A DNA stretch of 64,000 nucleotides from Iris pallida (GCA_029216955.1 JANAVB010005597.1:44731966-44795965); one strand, 5' to 3'; positions 1 to 12,656 are shown, counted from the first letter of the stretch. The notes: a model not told the origin generated them from the letters alone. Numbers and translations: made by a program.

Positions 1-423
1 CTGACGGAGTAGACTTAGACAGTGGCTTGTTGGTAGAGCCACTAGATTTTGCTCACCCTGAGTAGTATAGCTAGTTAGGTTTGCCTGGCCTGCGAGCCAG
101 CTAGCATTGTCAGTTGTAGTATCTATTATATATATTTTCTGAGACTGGATGTTTGTGTATAGCTCTGACTTGTGGATCTTGGACTCATTTCTGTTTTATC
201 TATCGTATTTTCCTTTCCGTGCTATCTACCTTAGTTTGATATATGTGATTGAGACTGTATTGCTATGTCACCTCCATTCGGAGTGTATATACTGTACAGG
301 TACATTTATCTGGTTTTAGTCGTAGTATTTACAGACCCTATATACAGCGTTCTACCGCCGATACTGCGGCGTAGGCTGGACGTAACCACGTGCTCGTCCC
401 TCTTCAGGGTGCGGGTCATGGCA
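1..423 (+). repeat. 5' LTR of element A (3' end only)
   Basis: It aligns with 6485-6910 with only a handful of differences by eye, for example the last bases TGGCA here against TGACA in the 3' LTR. Its last 130 bp resemble the LTR ends of elements T and B. Confidence 0.88.
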
Positions 424-467
424 CGTTTTTGTGGGCCCATGCAGGTCAGTGTCGCAATTAGTGCGAT

Positions 468-504
468 CTCGTAATGGTGCTCAACTTAGAGTGCTAATTA
501 CGAG
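468..504 (+). other. Conserved leader stem-loop of element A
   Basis: CTCGTAATGGTGCTC, a 6-nt loop AACTTA, then GAGTGCTAATTACGAG form a 15-pair stem with three G-U pairs and one bulged A. It is bracketed by GCAGG (441-445) and CCTGC (505-509). Equivalent stem-loops lie at the same place in elements T and B. The role is inferred; RNA dimerisation or packaging is the obvious candidate. Confidence 0.6.
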
Positions 505-678
505 CCTGCGACTAGGACGTAGGATCTAGGGTATGATAGGAGTTACTCAATCACATTTTAGGAAAATTCTGAGCTTTGATTTCCATGACAACTCTTCTTG
601 CATTGAATTCAATTGTCCTCCTTTGATAATATCTTATCTTGTGCCATATTGATCTCTTGGGTTCAATTCATCTTCAGG

Positions 679-2013
679 ATGACGATGACTCGTTCTCAGG
701 CAGCAGGGCCCAGTACAGTTCCGGAGAGGTCAGATCCGGGAGGTCTTCCACCTCCGGCTATGGGAGCAGCAGTCGAGAGAGCAGTAGCCTCAATTCCTGC
801 CCTTCAGGCAGGAGTAGCAGCGGCAGTTCCCGGAGGTCTTCCACCTTCAGCAGAGGGAGCTGCAGTTCAGGGAGCTGCCACCTCAGTCCCTGTCCTTCAG
901 GCGGGAGCAGCAGCGACGGTTTCAGGAGTTCTTCCACCTCCAGCAGCGAGACCGTCCATAGTCGTCCCTGATATCCTTTCACCGTCGCCTCAGTTATCGA
1001 CAGACACTCAGGGGATGATGGCCCTTCTGCAGTAGATGCTGCAGTCACAGAGAGCACAGGCAGAGGCACAGCACCGTCAGGCAGAGGTGCTGCGACAGAC
1101 TATGGAGAACTCGCATCAGTTAGCTATGGCAGCAGTGGAAAGAGAGGCACCGGCTACAGTTCAGGGAGCACCAGTACTGCAGCAGGGTCAGGGGAGGCCC
1201 GGTACATACCTCCACTTCAGGAAGATGAACCCGCGGGAGTTCAAAGGTACCGAGGGTATCCTATATGCAGACGACTGGCTAGAGGATATCCAGCGGAGTC
1301 TGGAGTTGGCAGAGGTCCCGAGAGGTCTGTGGGTGACGTCTGCAGTGAGCCAGTTCTTCGATATAGCGCTAACTTGGTACCGCACGGATCCGCGTACGTC
1401 AGTGAGGGGATTGTCTTGGGAGGACTTCAGAAAACTCTTTAAGGAGAAGTTCTACCCGGACGTAGCCGTATCAGCTTTGGAGGGGCAGTTTGCCAGTTTG
1501 GTGCAAGGGAACTCGTCGGTAGACGAGTACGCAGCGGAGTTCTTTCGCTTGAGCAGGTTTGCACCCAGTTTGGTTCAGGATGAGGGGTGCAAGGCCCGAA
1601 AGTTCAGGAGGGGTCTCATTCATGCAGTGCGCACTCGCACATCTGGGCGACGAGATGCGACCTTCGAGCAGATCCTTATGGAGGCTCAGATTGCAGAAGA
1701 GGACTTCGGCCTCAAGCCGAAGAGGAGCAGTGACGTTCTGGGAGCTAGTTCGAGTGCAGGGCCAGCGAAGCGCCCACACTTCCAGCAGAGGCAGTTTTAG
1801 CAGCAGCAGCCTCAGTTGCAGTTTCAGCAGGCACCAGCGCGTGCCCAACAGCACCAGGGACAGGTCCAGAGACAGGCCATCCAGTGTGCCTTCTGCAAAA
1901 AGATAGGGCACACCGGGGAGGTCTGTAGATTGAGGCTGGGAGTTTTTCTGTTCTGTGGAGCTCCAGATCACCAGATGAGGGTGTGTGCTGCCCGTGCAGG
2001 CAGGCCAGGATAA
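679..2013 (+). pseudogene. gag: Gag of element A, broken by stop codons
   Basis: This is the structural (capsid and nucleocapsid) protein of a Gypsy retrotransposon. The start ATG at 679 follows CAG directly, as in element T. The N-terminal part (about residues 16-95) contains an imperfect repeat of roughly 33 residues rich in Pro, Ala and Gly. A glutamine-rich coiled-coil-like stretch follows. The capsid region matches the plant Retrotrans_gag family (ILYADDWLEDIQRSLELAEV, then YAAEFFRLSRFAP). After the Gln-rich linker there is a CCHC zinc knuckle, CAFCKKIGHTGEVC. A second knuckle (FCGAPDHQMRVC) has lost its first Cys. In-frame TAG codons at 1033 and 1798 both replace CAG (Gln) judged from the T copy, so this copy cannot make full-length Gag. 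The frame closes with TAA at 2011. Confidence 0.88.
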
Positions 2014-2226
2014 AGTACGGCAGGCTAGAGGAGACCAGCAGGGGCGAGCGTTCGCCATGACAGTTGAGCCCACTCAGACAGTAGCAGAGCAGATAGCAGG
2101 TTCCAATCTTTCGATCTCATTTCTGCATTGCTTCCTCATAAACTGACTTGAACTTTGATTCTATCTGTTCTTTACTCGTTGGATGAAATTTTGTTCTTGT
2201 GATGTGATATTTTCTGAGATGAGTCA

Positions 2227-2508
2227 TATGGGCTAGGTCGCCTCGATTATGAGATTTTAGAATCGTCTAGGGTCATGCTAGCAGGCAGAGTGAGGACATA
2301 TAGTCAGACTATGGACGTTTCTCTCGGGTGTGGGAATTTAAGGATTTCGCTGCCAAGTTAGCGGCAATGCAAAAATTTTAAATACCATAATTCTAGATGT
2401 ATGTACCGTAGTTGAGGACTCTGTAATTATCGTAGCCTTGCTCATTGGCATGACGGGGATTCTGAGTATCATGATTATTGGACAGACGCATACGATTATC
2501 AAATTGCA
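2227..2508 (+). repeat. Non-coding block shared with element B
   Basis: This 282-bp block begins ATATGGGCTAGGTC and matches 47274-47554 in element B over its whole length, at roughly three quarters identity by eye. It has no long ORF. It is absent from element T, which carries pol instead. The function is unknown. Confidence 0.72.
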
Positions 2509-2706
2509 TGATTTTTTTGTTTTGTGTGTTTACTTTGTTTTAAGTTTTTGGATGATTCTTTTAAGGTGGATAGACTTATATTGAGAATAGCTTTAAATTT
2601 TATAAATTTAGTCATTTAATTCCTGCTTTGATTTTTGAGGTTTTAATTATTTTAAATTTTTAGCCATGACTTGTGAATTTGAAATTTTACTATTGTTTGG
2701 TTTTAA

Positions 2707-2741
2707 TTTCGAGGACGAAATTTTTTTAAGGTGGATAGATT
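2707..2741 (+). other. Gypsy 3' end motif and polypurine tract region of element A
   Basis: The segment TTCGAGGACGAAATTTTT followed by AAGGTGGATAG lies just before the TGTCAC start of the 3' LTR. The same motif precedes the 3' LTRs of elements T and B and is typical of plant Tekay-type elements. It is the probable plus-strand priming site. Confidence 0.6.
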
Positions 2742-3677
2742 TGTCACTCCCAGTTTCCAGAAACAGGGGTATTTTTGTCATTTTTCACTTTTGAATATTT
2801 TTGAAATTATGTATTTATTTATTGTATTATTTTGGGGTAGTTTGAGTCGGGTTCGAATTTCAACTCATTCCAACTTGTTTTGACTTGTTTCGGGGACCCG
2901 GGGTAGTGTTGACCTTAGCGGGCCCACACACTAGTTAGCCATGGCCCACATGTCTGTATTTTGGTTAGAGACTAGACTAATTATTTTTGGTTAAGACTAA
3001 ATAGGATTAGTGGTTTTCGGTTTGACTAAACTACCCCCGACTTAACCATTGACATTGTATTAGCAAATAGACTAGAGAGGGGCTTTTAGGCATTTTCCAT
3101 ATAGGACAAACGTCCCTCATGTGGTCGGCCACCAAGTGGATAGGACCCTCCTCCATTCAATCATTATCCACTCTTCCACTCTCTCTCTTGTTCTTCCCCA
3201 AATTGTTTTGAGAGCTAACCCTAACCAAATCAACTCCAAATCCCTCCATTTCTTCACCAAACCTTCATCCTTCCTTCTCCATTCTATCCAAGGGAGGAGC
3301 TCCTCAAGTTTGGGAGGATTCGGAGCTTGTCCGTGTCCATTTGGAGCTTCTACGTGTCGGTGGCATTTCGGGATCGAATCGAATCACCGGGAGGTATAAA
3401 TCCCATCTCCTTCTCATTCTTTTCATGCATTGGATCCATTTTGACATATAGGAATGACCCCCTTGGTTTGGTGTCCATTTCGTGTCCATTTGGACACTTG
3501 TAGAGGTGTCCTAGGAGTAGGATCGTGTCCAAGTGGGAAAACCCCCTATTTGGACACATGAATATTGTTTGTGCATTTATTTTGGTGTTTCTAATATTTA
3601 TTCCAGATTTTTCAATGTATTAGAATGTGTTTTTCCATGTATAATAATGTATCCTTTTATCATATCTATATGGATAT

Positions 3678-3870
<193 letters not shown>

Positions 3871-4084
3871 TTATATATATGGGGATATATTTATGTGGTG
3901 TGTGGCTTGATGTTGGATGGAAGAGAGGCCATGTAGTGGTCAGCCATGGGTGAGCTATATGTTTGTTGTGTTGATAGAAGGGAGTGAGGGAGAGGTGTTT
4001 GATATTATGTTTGAGTGTATATAGGGAGGAGATATATAGAGGAGAGTTTGTGAGGTGTTTGTGGGTGTTTTGTTGAGAGGGAAA

Positions 4085-4680
4085 ACACCCAACTGCTGTC
4101 CAATTTTTTCCCTTCAAACAGCCCTATTTTCCCCCCTACATGGCAGCTCCTAAAGCTCCAAATTACTGTCCAGAACAGCCCCTACTTCCCCCCTCATTTC
4201 TGTCCAAACACGGCACTTATAACCCCAAATTTCTGTCCAAATTTCCCTTCAAAGCAGCCATGGGGACAGCACTTGGCTGTCCCCCTAAACTTCCATGTAT
4301 GGCTGTCCCTTAGAGCCATTAGATGGCTGTCCGTTGCCATATAAACAGCCAACTAATCCCCCTCTTTGAGCTGTCCTATATTGCCCACAACAAGCCCTTG
4401 ATGTTGTCCAAATCCCCCCCTAATCACTGTCCAAACACAGCCCTAAACTCCCATGTACTGTTGTCCCTTATAACCCCTTTAACCACTCAAAATAGTCCAT
4501 ATTTAAGCCATTTGTGGCTGTCCATTTTGCCTTCAAACCAAGCCTCAAGTGCTGTCCCCATTTCCCCAGTTTTCTGTCCAGGTTTGCACCCCCACTTGCA
4601 GTCAAGAGCAGCCCAAAACCCATCCTATATACTGTCCTGCACAGTCCACATTTCCACTTCTAAAATCAGTCCCCATATTG
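4085..4680. repeat. Degenerate CTGTCC-rich tandem repeat inside LTR A
   Basis: CTGTCC or TGTCCAAA recurs about every 25-40 bp between C-rich segments such as CCCCCTAA. The units are too diverged for a clean period. No equivalent is obvious in the T or B LTRs. Confidence 0.55.
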
Positions 4681-5164
4681 CCTTGTGTGTGTGTGTAGTT
4701 GTGAGGTATTGTGTGGGTATGTGAGAGCCTACATAGGAGTGTAGTTAGTACCTATATGATAGCCTATTGTGCAAACCAATAGGAAACCTATAGGAAGCCT
4801 TTGAGTGTGGTTTATGTGAGTGTATCATGAGAGTGGGTTGTGTGTAGATGAATGTGAGAGGGTAAATTCATGATATAGAGATAAGGTAATAGGGTAAATC
4901 AATACCCCGTATCCTAACATAGCCTAGATACCTAGGATACCCATTTTTTTTGGTAGGTAAATCCTAGATATGTTGATATCTAGCTACCCTAAGGAGTCTA
5001 GGTTAGTACCATGGGTATTTGCGGGGTTTCCTTGGGATTGGGCAAGGTATCGGGATTTACCTTGGTAGGGTAAATGTTAGTTTACCTAGGAAATAGGATA
5101 TTGGTGTTAGGAGCCCTAGGATAGAGTTGGAACCCGATTTCCTTGGTTGGTAACGATCAAATAT

Positions 5165-5530
5165 GGTGCCTATACACTAGTTTTGACGTCGGTTGACCTT
5201 TTTGACCAAAAGTCAACAAAAGTCAACCGAGGGTCAAACTTAGCCTTTAAGCGACCCGATTTGACCGAAACCAAACCAGAGTTGACCAGTTGGCTGAAAG
5301 TCAATAGTTGGTCAACATTAGACTAGTTTGACCTAGGGTTGACCTAGAGTTGACCAGAGTTGACCAGGGTTGACTTTTTTGGCCAAAAGTCAACCGTAAG
5401 TCAACTGTTGACCCCGTTTGACCTAGTTTGACTTGGAATGACTCCCAGTGACCTAGTATAACCCAGTATGAGCCAGTATGACCTAGTAAGACTCAGTTTG
5501 ACCTAGATTGACCTACTTTTGACTTAGACT
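5165..5530. promoter_or_regulatory. TTGAC (W-box core) cluster in LTR A
   Basis: Many TTGACC/TTGACT motifs and GTCAAC complements lie in tandem-like order, for example around 5290-5400. TTGAC[CT] is the core bound by plant WRKY factors. Whether it works as an enhancer here is inferred. Confidence 0.4.
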
Positions 5531-6910
5531 TACATTCATGACTTGAATTAGATTTCTTTTTCAGTATTTAGCCATGTTTGACTCATAGTATCTTATTTTA
5601 GGTCTGTGATCACTCTGAGTGTCTGTTCACCCTATCAGCTCAGGACCACAGGCGAGTACATTCACTGATAGTTTTCATTGTCTTGATATCTGCTATATCC
5701 GATTCAGTCGTAGTGTCTTACTTGATTTCCAGACACGATATTTCACGGACTAGTATATGTCGGATCCTGTCATGAGATGTTGTTCCCGGTTTACTTGGTA
5801 TATTGGTACATGACTCGATTTGTTACTTGTACTTGTATAGACATGGACTTGGGAGTGGGCTGATCACCTGCTCTTAAATCTCGTGTCATGACGTGTTATG
5901 ACCGGGTCCTTTATACTATTCGGGAATGGGGAGTCATTAGTGGTTGTGTGATCAAAATACCCATTTGTTGCTTCACACTTGTACTCGATACTTGTTCATA
6001 GCTACTTGTTCACAACTTTCCATGGTGATCGGCCCTATTCTTCATACTTGTTGTTTCATACTTGTTATTTGTTCGTAGCCGGTCAGATGGAAAGCCTGAA
6101 CATGTTTTTCCCAAGTCGATCACATGACGCACTAATAATTTTAAGGCACCTTTTATATTTATTATCTGTGGTGACTAAGTTCTGTTCGGGAGAAGGGTTA
6201 CAGCCCCAGTCCTTGTTTGGTTTAGGGGTTGTAACTCGGCTTTCCGAATAGTTCCCAAGTTGCCCTATATACATTCATATCGTCGTCCTTTTCAGTACTC
6301 ACACCATGATATATATTTCCAATTGATTTTGCCTTGTATTTTATTACATGTCTCTTATAGAATTTATCAATTTATATGGAACTGCTGTTGGTGTTTGTAC
6401 TTACTCATTTTCCTGACAGGATACCGTTGACAAATTTTATAGATGATTCAGAGGCTGATTGCCCGACCTACTATGGGGTTGAGTCTGACGGAGTAGACTT
6501 AGACAGTGGCTTGTTGGTAGAGCCACTAGATTTTGCTCACCCTGAGTAGTATAGCTAGTTAGGTTTGCCTGGCCTGCGAGCCAGCTAGCATTGTCAGTTG
6601 TAGTATCTATTATATATATTTTCTTAGACTGGATGTTTGTGTATAGCTCTGACTTGTGGATCTTGGACTCATTTCCTATTTTATCTATCGTATTTTCCTT
6701 TCCGTGCTATCTACCTTAGTTTGATATATGTGATTGAGACTGTATTGCTATGTCACCTCCATTCGGAGTGTATATACTGTACAGGTACATTTATCTGGTT
6801 TTAGTCGTAGTATTTATAGACCCTATATACAGCGTTCTACCGCCGATACTGCGGCGTAGGCTGGACGTAACCACGTACTCGTACCCCTCTTCAGGGTGCG
6901 GGTCGTGACA

Positions 6911-8656
6911 AAAACTTTGCAATGTGTTTGAGCAGACAAAAGAAAAGAATACAGCTTTATGTTTGGTCGATCCATGGATAGCTCTCTAGTACAGTAACAC
7001 AGTTATGAAATCCTTTATTTTATAACCATTCCTAAATTATTGAATACCTTTATATATATTTTTAATTGAATACCTTTATATATAAAGTATTAACATGCAG
7101 TATACAAATGCCCCCATTTAGTAAACTATAGTTTTTGTTATCCCTTTTTATAGTAAAAAATCGATAAATAAAGAGGAATACATGTTATCATCATGGGGTT
7201 TTGTTAACCAATATGCAAGATTTTGTGAAGCTAAAATTATACCTGGGATTTTGTTGACCAATATGGGAGATTTTGTGCACCCCTGCTCGAGTTATACCTG
7301 TTATCATCCTGAATGGTGGAGCTAACTTACGGGATAGAAGTTTGTGGTGAATAGGGACACGATAGTATATACTATTGCTCTAAAATCTCTCAATAATGTT
7401 CTAATATATAATTCTCAAAAAGATGAGAAAACAAGGGAAATGTTACCCGATTGTAGGCTTCATGCCAGCTCTCCTCTTCACATGCAGACATCCATCTTTT
7501 AACCTTTTCCAATATATCTTTTCTGCTCAGAGACTCTTCCTTGGCAGTTGCTATCTGATCTCCAAGTTGGCTAGTAATTTCGTAGGTTCAATGGCAACTA
7601 TCAAGCTATTGGCAAAAGTTGTCGCTAGGGTGCATGTTGTAACCTGTTGGCAAATATTGGTGTACTGTTTCTTCTACCTAAAACTTGAACGAGTCTTATT
7701 TGCTACTGAATGTGTACCATTGGCAACAAAATGTCTACAGGGAGATTATCACCTAATTGTTGATCTATCATCTGGAATATATTATATATGAGTAAATGGC
7801 AACTATCAAGCTAAGTCCATCAAACTGTTGTTACTTGCTAGTAGCACATAAAAACAGCAGCATGTAGCGCTATATGCAGTAACCTCCCACGATGCAATTT
7901 GTATCATTTATCAGAGTTGTTGTAAACTTGGATTCCTTTTTTAGACGATAGTCCACATGAAGGAATTTTCTGTGGTGTTTTCACCTCAGTCGATACTTGG
8001 CTCGGAAGAACAAAGACCAAACTAACACACATTTTTTTACCAAAGCTTAACGGATAGAGCATGTACTTTGGATTCTGAGTTTCCACCAAAGCTAACACAC
8101 ATTTTTCACCTCAGTCGATACTTGGCTTGGATTCTGAGTTTCCACTAAAGCTTAACAAATAAAGCATGTACTTAGTTTATATATATATATATATTTTCAT
8201 TGTTGTGTTTATATATACATCAAATTGGATACAATAAACTAAAACACATTTTTTATTTGTGCAGGTTATCAATCAAAAGAAGAAGAAAGAAATCAGTATA
8301 TTACTTGAAGCTTCTCCTCTACAACCAAATTGAGATGAATTTTGTTATAGATAGAAGACAATTTGCACTTTCTATTCCAAAGTAGTGCAATGTATGAAAC
8401 AAACTCGATCAAAAATATTTGTGGTGAAGTATGGTTCTTAATTCAGTATTAATTGTTTTTATAGTTCATGTATCAATATCGCATGATGTACTTTGGCATG
8501 ACATTGGCATTACAATTGATGTATTTTGTCTACTGAATCCAATTAGTTTTTATGATATCACGTGTTTGGGTTTATTTGAAGGAGTTTCCAGTTTTGTACT
8601 TTGATTGTGATCGATTACATATCAATTAACTATTTCTTTAACTTATTTTTGATATG
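6911..8656. other. Unassigned AT-rich DNA between elements A and T
   Basis: I recognise no gene. A 123-codon frame at 7423-7791 has no recognisable domain and looks fortuitous. A local imperfect duplication is present: a segment with TCACCTCAGTCGATACTTGG at 7979 recurs at 8107, together with CATGTACTT and GATTCTGAGTTTCCAC. No CACTA, MITE or LTR terminus was seen. Confidence 0.5.

Positions 8657-8730
<74 letters not shown>
8657..8730. repeat. (AT)n tract, left part of the insertion site of element T
   Basis: This run continues at 21596-21679 on the other side of element T. The two parts were one tract of about 150 bp before T inserted. Confidence 0.9.
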
Positions 8731-8733
<3 letters not shown>

Positions 8734-9381
8734 CACCCTCACTTTTTCCAGTTAGGGGTAAAATAGTAATTTTTCATTTTATAATATTTTTGGGAATTTT
8801 ATTTCATGAATATTATTATTTAATTATTATAGGAGTCGGGTTCGAATTTCATCGCATTCCGAGTTAATTCGGGACCCCGGTGAATTTTGACTTGAGTCGT
8901 AATTAGCATGTTATTTAACCATGGCCCACCACACTAAACTTTTAGGTTTAGGAGTTTGGACTAGTCTCCCATGAGTAATTAAGTTTAATTATGATTTTTA
9001 ATTAATTTTAGCAACTTCCGAAACCTATTTTGGATTAATTTTGCATTAGGCTTGGGGAGGGGCAAACTTGTAATTAACAAGTGCCCCTACCCTTTGGCAC
9101 CATGGCCGGCCACAATAGGGCCACCCCCCCCCCCCCCCTCCACCTCTTTTACTTCAACACTAAGTTTCTTCTTCTCTCTTCATTTCTTTCTTCCAACTCC
9201 TTCTTCTTCCTCCAAATCTTCAAATTAGGTAATCCTTTAACTCTCAATTAATTCCTCCTTTTGCATTTATTCCTTCACATAAATTAGAGAGGGGATCATT
9301 CTCTACAAGTTGACCATAGCCCTTGTAGGTTCCCTTAAATTCTAGTTTAAGGATTAATTATGGTTTTATTCTTTTTAGAGT

Positions 9382-9382
<1 letters not shown>

Positions 9383-9462
<80 letters not shown>

Positions 9463-9611
9463 TTGTGTAATTATGTGTGTGTATTTATATATGTATTTGT
9501 GTGTGTGTAGAGGAGAGTGATAGTTGTGTCATGAGAGTGTGTCCATGTGTAGGTGAGAGTGTGTCCATGTGTCTGTGTGAGTGTCTATATATATATAGAT
9601 ACATATGTGTG

Positions 9612-9680
<69 letters not shown>
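9383..9680. repeat. (AT)n and (GT)n microsatellites in 5' LTR of T
   Basis: AT runs at 9383-9461 and 9621-9680 are joined by a GTGTGT-rich stretch. The homologous 3' LTR segment (18342-18683) has longer AT runs, showing slippage since insertion. Confidence 0.9.
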
Positions 9681-9700
<20 letters not shown>

Positions 9701-10724
9701 AGTGATATATATATAGATATGTGTAGATATATACATGTGTGTGTGTGGTCATACATATATGTGTGTGTGTATTTGTGAGTATAGAGAGGAGAAGGGAATG
9801 ATAATTAGATGTGGTGAGTGATATATATATATTAGAGAATTAGAGAAGGATTTTAGAAGAGATTAGAGAGGTTTTTAGAGTGAATTAGAGAGGGAAATAG
9901 AGGGGGAATAATGGAGGGATTGAGAAGGGAAGGGGGAGCAGCCATAGCAGCTAGGGGGGATAGGGCTGCTGTTCCCCCCCCCCCCCCCCACAGCACCAAG
10001 AACAGCAGCAGCAGCTGAAGCAAGAACAGCAGCAATAGCAGGCAACAGTAGCAGCAACAATAGGCTTAAAACCCCTCCGTTTAAGCCCCTATTCGACCCC
10101 GTATATGCCCACTATATACCTATATATATATACATATATATACCCCTATATACTAGCTATATATACGCCTAATCAACCCACTAAATGGCCCCTAAAACTA
10201 GTCCTAAAAGAGTGTGGGAAATGGGTGTTAGAGAGTGTGTGTGAGTGGTCGCGTGAGTTTTAGTGAAGTGGTGAAATTGAGTTCTGTGATTCGGAACGCG
10301 TTGAAACTTGGAGGAAACTTAGATAATGTGATTTAGATTTTGTGGGTAGGCTTCGGAGTGGAAATCGGGGTTGCATGTGGGCTTGGGGAGACGGTATCGC
10401 ACCGTACCATCCCGTATCTTGAAATATTCAAGATAACGGGTAAACGGGCGATTCGGACCGTAAGATGGACTGGATGTCCACTTACCCTAGAAAACTTGGT
10501 AGGTAATGGTTGTATAGGCTAGTACCCCACTACCCTAGGAAGCACGGAGTGGAATTCCCAAGGGAAGGCCACTTGGCGTCAAGTTAGAACGGTTTAAGGG
10601 TAAATGTTAAGGGGTAATCGGGTAATTTCGAGATACGGAGTTCGGGTAGTCGGATTGACTTAAAACTTGGGTGGCATGTTGGGTACACCCTAAAAATGTC
10701 ATATTTGAGCCGATTTTGGCTCGG

Positions 10725-11150
10725 TTGACCAAGAGTTGACTTCTTACCCAAAAGTCAACCGTGAGTCAACACTTTGTCTAGATTTGACCAAATCCAAACC
10801 AGAGTTGACCAGTTGACCAAATGTCAACTGTTGGTCAACATTTGACCACTTTGACCTAGGGTTGACATAGAGTTGACCAGAGTTGACCAGGATTGACCAG
10901 TTGACCAGAGTTGACCAGGGTTGACCAGTTGACCAGAGTTGACCAGGGTTGACCAGTTGACCAAAAGTTAACTGTAGGCCAACTCTTGATCCCGTTTGAC
11001 TTTCTTCGACTTGTTTTGACCTGTGATGACTGGTATGACCTAGGGTTGACTTGGTCTGGCTTAGATTGACTTGATATAACTTGATTTGACCTAGATTGAC
11101 TTGACAGGACTTAGTGTGACTCAGTGAGACCTAGTTTGACCTAGATTGCA
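10725..11150. promoter_or_regulatory. Dense TTGAC (W-box core) array in 5' LTR of T
   Basis: About two dozen TTGAC cores and several GTCAA complements occur in roughly 430 bp. The densest part is 10861-10970, with about eleven copies of TTGACCAG-type units. It is repeated in the 3' LTR at about 19800-20165. WRKY binding is inferred from the motif only. Confidence 0.45.
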
Positions 11151-12619
11151 TATCATTCATTGTGAATCATTCTTAAACTTGTTTAAACCTAAATTAACAT
11201 ACAGTATCTCATCTTTAGGTCTCTGATTTCCACTCTGAGCATTGATATACCCTCCAGCTCAGGACAGCAGGCGAGTACATTTACTGATAGTTTTTATTGT
11301 CTTGATATTTGCTATATCCGATTCAGTCGTAGTATCTTACTTGATTCTCAGACACGATAGTTCACGGACTAGTATTGTCGGATTCCTGTCATGAGATGTC
11401 ATTCCTGGATTTCTTGGGATATGGGTACTTGTTTGGTCTTAATTCTTGTACTTGTATTGACGTCGATTCCTGAAGAGGACTTGCTTCCCTCTTAGGGAAT
11501 CCCGCGTCATGACGTGCTATATCCGGATCCGTATACTATTCGGGGAATGGAGAATATTATGGATAGTGTGATCAATGCCCACCTTGAGTTACTACTTGTA
11601 TCATAGCTATACCCTCACCTTACGATGGGTATAGCCTGACCTGTGCTACTACTTGCTCCATAGCTTACCATCCCGGCCGGACCGAGTCCACGTACTTGTA
11701 GCCGGTCGGCTGGAAGCCTGATTCTTGACCCATATCGATCACATTAGGCTATAATATTCGAGGCACATTTTATATTTACTTTTCTTGTCATATATCCTGT
11801 TCTGTTCTACATTCAATACTTTCTCACCATGCATGATATACAGTTACTCACATGCTCTACATGCCTTTATATTGTATCTTGATTGGAGACTAAGTTCTGC
11901 TCGGGAGAAGAGTTACAACCCCGGTCCTTGTTTGGTTTAAGGGTTGTAACTCGGCTTCCGAACGGTTTCCAAATTTTCATATATATCTTTGTCTCGTAGT
12001 TCATTATACCGTCTCTTATAGAATTTATCAATTCACATGGAACTGCTGTTAGTGTTTGTACTTGCTCATTTTTCTGACAGGATACCGTTATGATATATTA
12101 CAGATGACTCTGAGTCGGACTGCTCGACCTATTACGGGCTTGAGTCTGATGGAGTAGCCTTGGATCGTGGCCTTATAATAGAGCCACTAGATTTTGTACT
12201 TCCAGAGTAGTGTAGGTTAGCTAGATTTGACTGGACTGCGATCCAGCTAGCTTTATCAGACTGTAGCTTCTACATTATATTTTGAGACCCTGTGATGTTG
12301 TATATATCTGGGCTTGTATTGGACTATGGACTTATTTACTCTTTCATCTATCATATGTCTTTCCTTCTGAGCTATCTACCTTAGTTTTATTCTGTGATTG
12401 AGACTGTATTATTATGTCACCTCTATTCGGAGAGTATATACTGTACAGGTACATTTATACTGTTAGTCGTAGTATTTATAGACGTTATATACAGCATTCT
12501 ACCGCCGATACTGCGTCGTAGGCTGGACGTACCCACGTGCTCGTGCCCCTCATAAGGGTGCGGGTCGTGACACATTTTTGTGGTGGCCCACGCAGGTCCA
12601 GTGTCGCAATTAGTACGAT

Positions 12620-12656
12620 CTCGTAATGGTGCTCGACTTAGAGTACTAATTACGAG
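12620..12656 (+). other. Conserved leader stem-loop of element T
   Basis: CTCGTAATGGTGCTC, loop GACTTA, GAGTACTAATTACGAG, bracketed by GCAGG (12592) and CCTGC (12657). It is the same structure as at 468-504, with a changed loop base and one stem change that turns a G-U pair into a U-A pair. Confidence 0.6.

Larger units (their letters stand above)
8731..12572 (+). repeat. 5' LTR of element T
   Basis: It is 3842 bp long and highly similar to 17702-21595. It contains poly-C runs near 9124 and 9976, (AT)n tracts at 9383-9461 and 9621-9680, and a TTGAC array at 10725-11150. The length difference from the 3' LTR lies mainly in the microsatellites. Confidence 0.95.

Noticed and set aside
1471..2073. 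200-codon minus-strand frame over gag of element A (also 13557-13973 and 14240-14767 in T)
   Set aside because: They are shadows of the plus-strand gag and pol coding frames.
7423..7791. 122-codon frame resembling a short membrane protein
   Set aside because: No recognisable family, AT-rich, and no promoter or splice context; treated as chance.
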